From Bacteriovoracaceae bacterium (lineage in GTDB: Bacteria > Bdellovibrionota > Bacteriovoracia > Bacteriovoracales > Bacteriovoracaceae): a DNA stretch of 64,000 nucleotides. Location of the stretch: NCBI GenBank assembly GCA_947377285.1, contig CANCFT010000003.1, positions 1-64,000 on the forward strand. Reading direction: 5' to 3'. Each line of letters opens with the position of its first letter. The first letter of the stretch is position 1. Positions 57,174 to 64,000 of this stretch are shown here, piece after piece. Position numbers and translations under genes: made by a program. The notes beneath the pieces were generated by a model. That model saw nothing but the letters and a program-made list of their open reading frames with translations. It did no database searches and was not told where the DNA came from.

Positions 57174-58136
57174 ATGGCTAAAATATTGGTATTTACTGAA
57201 CTTCACGGGACACACGTAAAAGGCGTAACATTAGAAATATTGGGAAAGCTTTCTGGTCACACAGTAGAAATTGCAACAATAGGTAAATTTCCCACCGAGG
57301 CAGCAACAGAACTTGCAAAATTTGGTGCGGCTAAAATTCACTCTTTAGCTGGTGCCAATTTAGATAAATACTCCCCTGAAGGCTACTCAAATGCACTCCA
57401 TGGATTTATTTCTAAAGGTGCTTATGATTATGTATTCGCTGGAGCAACTTCACTAGGCAAAGATTTGCTACCAAGACTTGCAACAAAATTTGATGCTGGC
57501 ATGGCCTCTGAAGTGACAAACTTTACAATGGAAGGTGATAAATTTTTTGGAACTCGACCACTTTTTGCTGGAAAATGTTTTGCTAAAGTTGAACTTTCTG
57601 GACCCAAACCACATTTTGTAACGGTTAGACCAAATGCTTTAGGTCTCAATCCTAATCCAACATCTGGAGCTGCCGCTGCAAGCGATTCAACCGTTGATGC
57701 CGGTGCAATGAAAGCAATCATTCAAGAAATTTTAAAAGGAGCATCTGAAAAACTAGATCTAACGGAAGCAAATATTATTGTTTCTGGTGGACGTGCAATG
57801 AAAGAAGCTGCAAATTTTAAAATTTTAGATGAGCTTGCAAATGTAATTGGAGCTACAGTTGGTGCTTCTCGTGCCGCAGTTGATTCTGGATTTGCTCCTC
57901 ATGCTATGCAGGTTGGACAAACGGGAAAAACTGTTGCTCCAACATTATATATTGCGTGTGGAATCTCAGGGGCGATTCAGCATTTAGCAGGAATGAGAAC
58001 TTCAAAGGTTATTGTTGCTATCAATACTGATCCTGATGCGCCTATTTTCACAAAAGCAGATTATGGAATTGTGGGCGATTTATTTCAAATAGTTCCATTG
58101 CTAACACAAGAATTTAAAAACTTATTAGGAAAATAG
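57174..58136 (+). CDS. etfA: Electron transfer flavoprotein alpha subunit
   Basis: VSGGRAMKEAANF, GASRAAVDSGFAPHAMQVGQTGKTVAPTLYIACGISGAIQHLAGM, AINTDPDAPIFTKADYGIVGDLF. Confidence 0.97.
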   Translation: MAKILVFTELHGTHVKGVTLEILGKLSGHTVEIATIGKFPTEAATELAKFGAAKIHSLAGANLDKYSPEGYSNALHGFISKGAYDYVFAGATSLGKDLLPRLATKFDAGMASEVTNFTMEGDKFFGTRPLFAGKCFAKVELSGPKPHFVTVRPNALGLNPNPTSGAAAASDSTVDAGAMKAIIQEILKGASEKLDLTEANIIVSGGRAMKEAANFKILDELANVIGATVGASRAAVDSGFAPHAMQVGQTGKTVAPTLYIACGISGAIQHLAGMRTSKVIVAINTDPDAPIFTKADYGIVGDLFQIVPLLTQEFKNLLGK

Positions 58137-58153
58137 TTTAATTATGTTATTTT

Positions 58154-58187
58154 TTGGATCTAAATTATTTTCTTAGTTTAGATCCAA
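58154..58187. repeat. Inverted repeat downstream of etfA
   Basis: TTGGATCTAAA / TTTAGATCCAA perfect 11-bp arms; no U tract on the + strand. Confidence 0.6.
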
Positions 58188-58289
58188 ATAATATACATAA
58201 GCTGAGTATTTTAATCAGCTATCACTACTTCTTTTTAAGTAAAGAAAATTTATTCCGAGAAGAAATACAAATTTAAAAAGGAAATAGTT

Positions 58290-58691
58290 GTGGGTTTTGA
58301 AGCATATTTAAATAAACGAATTATGATTGCAGATGATTTACCCAACATGCGTGAAGATCTTATAAAAATTTTAAAAGGCTTTGGCTTTACTTCGATTAAT
58401 TCAATGCCAGATGGGAAAAAAGCTTGGGATGAACTTTGCTCAGAAGCACAAAATGGAAAACCATACGATATCATTTTTTCTGATATAAATATGCCTTACA
58501 TGGATGGTCTTGAGTTATTGAAGGCTTTAAGATTTTTAGACAGCTATAAAAAAGTACCTATTTTTATGGTTAGCACTGAAAATGAAAAAGAAGTCATTGT
58601 TAAGGCAATCCTTGAAGGAGCAACTGATTATATCATTAAACCATTTACTGCTGACGTTGTTAAAGCAAAATTACTTGCTCGACTAAAGTAA
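58290..58691 (+). CDS. Single-domain (CheY-like) response regulator, GTG start
   Basis: IMIADDLPNMREDL, DIIFSDINMPYMDGLELL, KVPIFMVSTENEKE, DYIIKPFT. Confidence 0.93.
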   Translation: MGFEAYLNKRIMIADDLPNMREDLIKILKGFGFTSINSMPDGKKAWDELCSEAQNGKPYDIIFSDINMPYMDGLELLKALRFLDSYKKVPIFMVSTENEKEVIVKAILEGATDYIIKPFTADVVKAKLLARLK

Positions 58692-61250
58692 GGTTTGTTC
58701 TGGTATTAAAAATGAAAAGATAGTTCCTTTACCAACATGCGATTCAATTTCAATTTGTCCATTTAATCTATCAACGACTTCTTTTATTGCCGACATTCCA
58801 ACACCTCTCCCAGACAGCGCGGAAACTTCATCTCTAGTTGAAAAAAATGGTGCAAAGATCTTATAGATAACTTCTTTATCTGAAAGATTTGAAATATCTT
58901 CTTCTGGATTTAATTTTTGGCAGCGTGAACGAATAATTTTAGGATCAATTCCTGCCCCATCATCTTGAATAATTGTAGATAAAAAATTTCCACCTGGTGA
59001 ATTGATTATGTCGAAACTAACATCTATATGTCCATCAGCACTTTTTCCGTTTGATTGCCTAGTGTATGAGTCTTCGAGGCCATGATCTAAACAATTTCTA
59101 AACAAGTGCACAAGTACGTTAAAAAATTCGAGTAATGGTTCTACTTCGATTTTTAAATCTGAATTATGAAATCTTAATCCGTTAAATTCCTTATTAATTT
59201 TCATAGCAGTAGTTTTACATAAATCATCATAGGCTTTAAAGTAATTTATAATTGGAACCTTTAGGAAATTATCACTGAAATATTCTTTTAATTGCTCATT
59301 ATGTGTTTGAACAACTAGATCTTTCAACTCCAGAATCTTTTGCCTTGGAACTTCAAAGAAACTTTGGTTTGTTGCAAACTTAGTACCCACCAATGCATCA
59401 AAGTCTACTCTAAATGAAACAAATGCTTGTTTTAGTTTTTCAACATTACCTTGCAAGACGGGAATATATTCTGCCTGGTTTATAGCGCTTTCTTTGTTTA
59501 AATTAATTTCAGTTTCAAATCCTCTGGCCATTTGCTGAAGGGAGATCAGACTATAAATACCGAAGCCACCATTAAGAGTATGGAAAAGCATCATCACTAA
59601 ATCAAACTCAATAGTTCCATTTTCAACCGAATAAGCTTTATTAAATTGATGAAATATTTCTTCAACCTCATTAACAAAAGATTCAAACTGTGTTTTATTA
59701 TTTAATATTTTTAAAATCATTGAAACGTAAGCTTCTTTTTCTTTTGCTTTTTCTGTTGCTTGTACTTCGTTTGTTTTATCTGTTGCAATCATTACAATAT
59801 TAGATATTTTCTCTTCTTCATCTCTCATTGGGTAGTAATCAATTTTAACGTTTTTATAGTCCGAGTCCAAATAACTCTTACCAGTTATTTTCTCTCTTGG
59901 CCCTAAACTGATCGCACTTTCAAATGGAATCATTTCTGAAAACAACACCATTGCCCACTGCTTTAAGCTTTGAATATTTCCTTCATCTGTAATACCTAGA
60001 ACCTCTGGCATGCTTTTATCTAGTGGTGATATTCCAAAAATTGGCTCGCAGGCATTCGTAAACATCGGATTACAATTTAACTGACTGTCAAAAACCAATA
60101 ACCCCTGATCAAGTGAATTTACCATTAATGCCATAAAATCATTTGCTTTTTTTAACTCAAGGGTTCTTTGTTCGACCATAATTTCGAGGTTTTTACTGTA
60201 ATCTTCTAACTTTGCAATAAGTTCTTCTTTGTTCTTTAAAAGATCTCTAATTTCAGACCCCATGAAATTAAAGGTGTCACCCAGAATTTTTATTTCATCA
60301 CTACTTTTAATTTCTACTTCAGAATTAAAATCACCTTCTGCCATCTTCTTGGCACCTTCAGTTAATTTAACAATTGGATATGTAATAGATGATGAAAAAT
60401 AAATCCCTGCGATTGTAGCAACTCCCAACAAGAGTGCTGCAAAAAGGATCGTTTTTACAATTAAATGTTCTGTTATTCCAAAAGCACTCGATTTATTAAT
60501 AGAATTCAAGACTAATATTTTATCATTCACAAACACGTATGAGAGTAGCACCTCTTCATTTTGAATTTTAGTTTCAAAAGCTCCTTTTTTACTCGTTTTA
60601 TAATCTATATTATTAAGCCACTCACCATTTTCCTTACGGTCAATTGGACTTTTATATGAAATTATTTTATTTGTAAAAACTCTATCCTTCGAAAACATCT
60701 CTAGTAATTTATTAAAATCTGTAACTGCAAAATACCAATTATCTGCAGATTTCATTTTCGAAAGATTAAGTATAAACTTCACATTCGTTTTTGGTGAATA
60801 TATCCAAGATTTTCCTTTCCCTTTTTGAACTACATCTTTTGTATTATCCAGAACTTCTTTAATCATTTGCTCAGTAGTAACACCCAGTGAGTTGCTAATC
60901 TTGGTAACATTTTTATTATTGACAACTTGTTTTGTTATCAAAACTTGCCCATCTTTTACTGATACAATTCCCTCTAAAATCATGTCAGCTTGGCTGTTGA
61001 TCAATTGATCGTAATCTACCGCCGCATTTTCCAATAATGATGAATTGAATTCTGCACTTGTACTAAGCTCATTTAGCCTATTGTTTATCTGCTCACTTAT
61101 ATTTTCAGCTTTCTTTAATCCATTTTCAAATATGTAACTTGTCTTATCTTCAGTAAATAATTTATATGAATAGCCTAAATTGAATGCCGTACAGAGCAAG
61201 AGCAAGAAGCTTATCCCTAATAATATTTTGAATTTAATACTAAATTTCAT
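58683..61250 (-). CDS. Membrane-bound Hpt/HATPase (CheA-like) sensor kinase with HAMP
   Basis: N-terminal TM/sensor, HAMP (TYPIVKLTEGAKKMAEGDFNSEVEIKSSDEI), Hpt-like LFHTLNGGFGIYSLISLQQMARGFE, HATPase HLFRNCLDHGLEDS, DDGAGID, SGRGVGMSAIKEVVDRLNG. Confidence 0.85.
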   Translation of the reverse strand: MKFSIKFKILLGISFLLLLCTAFNLGYSYKLFTEDKTSYIFENGLKKAENISEQINNRLNELSTSAEFNSSLLENAAVDYDQLINSQADMILEGIVSVKDGQVLITKQVVNNKNVTKISNSLGVTTEQMIKEVLDNTKDVVQKGKGKSWIYSPKTNVKFILNLSKMKSADNWYFAVTDFNKLLEMFSKDRVFTNKIISYKSPIDRKENGEWLNNIDYKTSKKGAFETKIQNEEVLLSYVFVNDKILVLNSINKSSAFGITEHLIVKTILFAALLLGVATIAGIYFSSSITYPIVKLTEGAKKMAEGDFNSEVEIKSSDEIKILGDTFNFMGSEIRDLLKNKEELIAKLEDYSKNLEIMVEQRTLELKKANDFMALMVNSLDQGLLVFDSQLNCNPMFTNACEPIFGISPLDKSMPEVLGITDEGNIQSLKQWAMVLFSEMIPFESAISLGPREKITGKSYLDSDYKNVKIDYYPMRDEEEKISNIVMIATDKTNEVQATEKAKEKEAYVSMILKILNNKTQFESFVNEVEEIFHQFNKAYSVENGTIEFDLVMMLFHTLNGGFGIYSLISLQQMARGFETEINLNKESAINQAEYIPVLQGNVEKLKQAFVSFRVDFDALVGTKFATNQSFFEVPRQKILELKDLVVQTHNEQLKEYFSDNFLKVPIINYFKAYDDLCKTTAMKINKEFNGLRFHNSDLKIEVEPLLEFFNVLVHLFRNCLDHGLEDSYTRQSNGKSADGHIDVSFDIINSPGGNFLSTIIQDDGAGIDPKIIRSRCQKLNPEEDISNLSDKEVIYKIFAPFFSTRDEVSALSGRGVGMSAIKEVVDRLNGQIEIESHVGKGTIFSFLIPEQTLL

Positions 61251-61296
61251 TTTTTCTCATCAAAAAAGAGAATTTTTTCTCATGTTTTAATTTTAT

Positions 61297-61310
61297 TATA
61301 CTAGAGTATA
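61297..61310. promoter_or_regulatory. Short perfect inverted repeat in divergent promoter region
   Basis: TATACT-AG-AGTATA between divergent kinase and FecR-domain genes. Confidence 0.35.
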
Positions 61311-61323
61311 CTAAATAACGATT

Positions 61324-63399
61324 ATGAAATTAAAAGAAACAATTTTTCCAGATCATTTTACTCGGTTAGATCGCAATGGTGTTCTGGCCGCTTTCGCGTT
61401 TGCCATAGTTGCAAGTGTATTACTTTTTGTTGTTCAGCCAGCTTCACAAAACAAGTCTCAAAAAGCCATCGCTCAAGTTGATGTCTTATTAAACAATGTT
61501 CGCTATAAAGAATCAGGTTCAGTTTCTTTTTATGATGCCGCAAAGAATGAAAAACTTCAAAACGGGGATGAGGTTTTTACTGGAGAAAACTCAAGTGCAA
61601 CAATTCGTTTTATAAATTCAACTACGGTATTAAAGATTCCTAGCTCATCTCTTGTAAGGATAGAAGAAAATGAAAAAGGTGAATCAATAGAAATTAAAGA
61701 AGGTGTTGTAGATATAGTTGTTAAAAAAAATCAAGCTATTAATGTTATGGTGAACGGGGTTACACACCAAATTTCTACTCCACATACTGAAAGCGTTGTT
61801 AAGGCATTTTCAAATGCTGGCGAGCTGCATCTTTTTACAAAAAGCAAAGGTGTAAAGGTAAAAAATGCGACTAATGAAAAACAAGCAGAAGTTGCCATCA
61901 ACCAAGACGTTGCTCCAATTAAAACGATTGCAGCGGCACTGCCTATTTCTTCATCTCCAACAGCGGCAATTGCCAAGCCAATTCCAGAATCAAATTTCTT
62001 AGTACTGTCACCTCTTCCGGACTCAAAAGTTGAGACAAGTACAGGGATCAAAATTACAACTAATCAAAAATCAAAATACGTCCTCAGTCTTGCAAAAAGT
62101 ATTGATTTTGTAAGTCCTGTTTTTACCAGCAGCTTTGAAGGGACAGAGACGGTTTGGAATGCAACAACTGACGAAGGTGATTATTATTTAAAAGTAGAAA
62201 ACGACAAAACTAATCGCATAATTCCAATCTCATTGCTTACAAAGTTTAAACTAGACAGTTTTAGGCCTACTGATGGTGAATTACTAACTTTGAGTTATGG
62301 TGAAAAAGTTGTCTTACATTGGAATTCTTTAGCAAGCACAACTTATAAAGTTGATGTTAAATATGGGGACGGCTTAGAAAAAACGATTACTAGTGACACT
62401 AATAGTATTTCAATTGATTTTATAAAAGGTGCAAAGTTTGATTGGACTGTAGCCTCTAAAACTCCCGTTGGAACTTATACCAATCCCTCAAAAAACAATA
62501 AAGTCGAAATTAAGTATAAAGATAAAATTATTTTTAGCCAAACGACAGAAAAGCCAAAATTTAAACTTCATGAAAATAGTATACTTTCTTGGTCAACTCT
62601 CGGTACTGAGAAATTTTTAATTAAAATTTCTAATTTAAAATCTAATTCTGATTTTCCCCCTAAAGAAACGACAACTCCACATTTAAATATTCCAACTTCT
62701 GAAGTTGGTACATATAAGGTTGAAGTCGAATCTATTGATTATCCAAGAATCGATAAGGCCACGTTTCAGTTTGATGTTGCTACTTCAATTTTAACTTGGG
62801 ATCCCAAGTTACCAAAAAGTTTTAACTCCACTGAAGAAGATACAGAAATTCCTTTAAAATTTTCTAGTCCGCTAGATATTAGAAAAAATTCAAAGTTTCA
62901 TGTTCGTTACTTTGGGAAACCAGGTGAACCAATAGAAAGTAATTTTAAATTAAGTGAAACTAGCAATTTCAAAACCGAAGGGTTTGGTCAATATTGTATA
63001 AAAGCGCAACTTGAAGACCCAATGGATTATTATACAGATTCTGGAGAATACTGTTTTAACTTAATTAAGTTAGCTGTTTTTAATATTATACCAAAAGCTA
63101 AAGATACAATTCTTACAACTTCTCGCAAGGATGGAGCACCTGCCTTTAAATTGGTAATTCCAAAAATTTCCAAAGCAGCTAAATATCATTTTGAAATATT
63201 TAGTGATCCTTTAGGTCAGAAGCTTGTCTACTCAGTGGATTCAGAAATTCCTGAAATATATTGGGTAACAAATCGTTCTGGAATTTATTATTTTCGATAT
63301 AAGTGTTATGATATTAAAAATAGAGAGAGCCCAAATTCTCCAGTTTCTAAACTTATTTTTCCAATTTCACCACTTTCGGATTGGAAACCAGAGGATTAA
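61324..63399 (+). CDS. FecR-domain membrane-anchored protein with repetitive beta-rich C-terminus
   Basis: One TM segment; FecR core LQNGDEVFTGENSSATIRFINSTTVLKIPSSSLVRIEE...IKEGVVDIVVKKNQAINVMV; several Ig-like segments. Confidence 0.8.
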   Translation: MKLKETIFPDHFTRLDRNGVLAAFAFAIVASVLLFVVQPASQNKSQKAIAQVDVLLNNVRYKESGSVSFYDAAKNEKLQNGDEVFTGENSSATIRFINSTTVLKIPSSSLVRIEENEKGESIEIKEGVVDIVVKKNQAINVMVNGVTHQISTPHTESVVKAFSNAGELHLFTKSKGVKVKNATNEKQAEVAINQDVAPIKTIAAALPISSSPTAAIAKPIPESNFLVLSPLPDSKVETSTGIKITTNQKSKYVLSLAKSIDFVSPVFTSSFEGTETVWNATTDEGDYYLKVENDKTNRIIPISLLTKFKLDSFRPTDGELLTLSYGEKVVLHWNSLASTTYKVDVKYGDGLEKTITSDTNSISIDFIKGAKFDWTVASKTPVGTYTNPSKNNKVEIKYKDKIIFSQTTEKPKFKLHENSILSWSTLGTEKFLIKISNLKSNSDFPPKETTTPHLNIPTSEVGTYKVEVESIDYPRIDKATFQFDVATSILTWDPKLPKSFNSTEEDTEIPLKFSSPLDIRKNSKFHVRYFGKPGEPIESNFKLSETSNFKTEGFGQYCIKAQLEDPMDYYTDSGEYCFNLIKLAVFNIIPKAKDTILTTSRKDGAPAFKLVIPKISKAAKYHFEIFSDPLGQKLVYSVDSEIPEIYWVTNRSGIYYFRYKCYDIKNRESPNSPVSKLIFPISPLSDWKPED

Positions 63400-64000
63400 T
63401 GCTTAAAAATGTTTTTATAACATTTTTTTTCTTACTAATATCATTTAATGCTTTTGCGTTAAATTATTATAATTTTCTCTACACCGTAGAGCAACCAGAG
63501 TCTTTTGGGGAAGTCTTACAACGTTTTGTTAAAGACAATTCAATTATCAATGCCAAAACACCGTTAGTAAAAAAGACGATGAAAAACAATCCTAAGATTA
63601 AGCAATGGGCATTTATGCCAGTTGGAACGGTTGTTGATTTATATATTTCTGACGATTTTATGGATTTAGAAAAATATAAGCCTTATTGGGCTAATTTATT
63701 AAAAAAAATCCAAGAAAAAAATAATGAGAAAAAACAATTTACTTACCCCAGGGGACTTAAGGGTTCTGTTTTTTATCTTAGTTCAATGGGAAGCTTTTCA
63801 CAAAAAGCAGCAGACGTAGCTGAAATCACTTTTAAGCAAAATTCACCTTTTTCACTTGGAACTGCTTTAACATTTTATCCTAAAGATTCACTTTATTCTG
63901 CCTCGTTTTCTGCTTATGCTTCTTACCTAGTTGCCTCGACAAATTCATTAACCTCAGAAAAGACATCTATACCTCCAGAAATTGGTGGCAATCTCTATGG
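63399..64000 (+). CDS. Exported protein of unknown function, truncated by window edge
   Basis: TAATG overlap with the FecR gene; translation MLKNVFITFFFLLISFNAFALNYYNFLYTVEQPESFGEVLQRFVKDNS... open to the end (not in ORF track). Confidence 0.75.
   Translation, partial: MLKNVFITFFFLLISFNAFALNYYNFLYTVEQPESFGEVLQRFVKDNSIINAKTPLVKKTMKNNPKIKQWAFMPVGTVVDLYISDDFMDLEKYKPYWANLLKKIQEKNNEKKQFTYPRGLKGSVFYLSSMGSFSQKAADVAEITFKQNSPFSLGTALTFYPKDSLYSASFSAYASYLVASTNSLTSEKTSIPPEIGGNLY

Noticed and set aside
57428-57721. 97-aa antisense ORF in etfA
   Set aside because: Shadow ORF; etfA is unambiguous.
61731-62051. 106-aa antisense ORF within the FecR-domain gene
   Set aside because: Shadow ORF opposite a coherent FecR-domain protein.
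1-64000. CRISPR array, integrated element or phage region
   Set aside because: No regularly spaced direct repeats, integrase, transposase or structural phage genes seen; the tRNA-Asn neighbourhood shows no attachment-site duplication by eye.

Overview
The window is a 64 kb, low-G+C, densely coded bacterial chromosome segment. Gene content and low G+C are consistent with Bdellovibrionota/Bacteriovorax-like bacteria, but that placement is an inference I could not test. Most of it is core chromosome: rlmB-like/proS/lpxC, ruvBAC, folD-gcvT-gcvH, a PBP1A gene, and a long flagellar block (flgF-G-A-H-I-J-M-N-K-L-csrA-fliW). It also has bamD, an astC/A/D-type arginine catabolism group, cobalamin adenosyltransferase plus a fused IcmF-type mutase, lgt/lspA, an amgK-murU-like pair, acyl-CoA dehydrogenase with etfBA, and two-component genes. 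RNA genes seen are tRNA-Tyr (partial), tRNA-Thr and tRNA-Asn. I saw no CRISPR array, transposase, integrase, prophage or classical defence island. The most unusual signals are: (i) three proteins that look like catalytically dead relatives of hydrolases, one patatin-like lipoprotein and two M48-like proteins in which the HExxH zinc site is lost; (ii) an apparent Sec-type signal peptide readable in frame upstream of FlgG from a CTG codon behind a Shine-Dalgarno-like GAGG; (iii) a stand-alone HExxH protein resembling the putative peptide-modification HExxH family; (iv) a membrane-bound Hpt+HATPase (CheA-like) kinase; (v) a YgfZ-TPR fusion; (vi) convergent gene pairs sharing stop codons, one with a perfect hairpin inside both coding ends. 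All homology calls are by eye; no database search was run.
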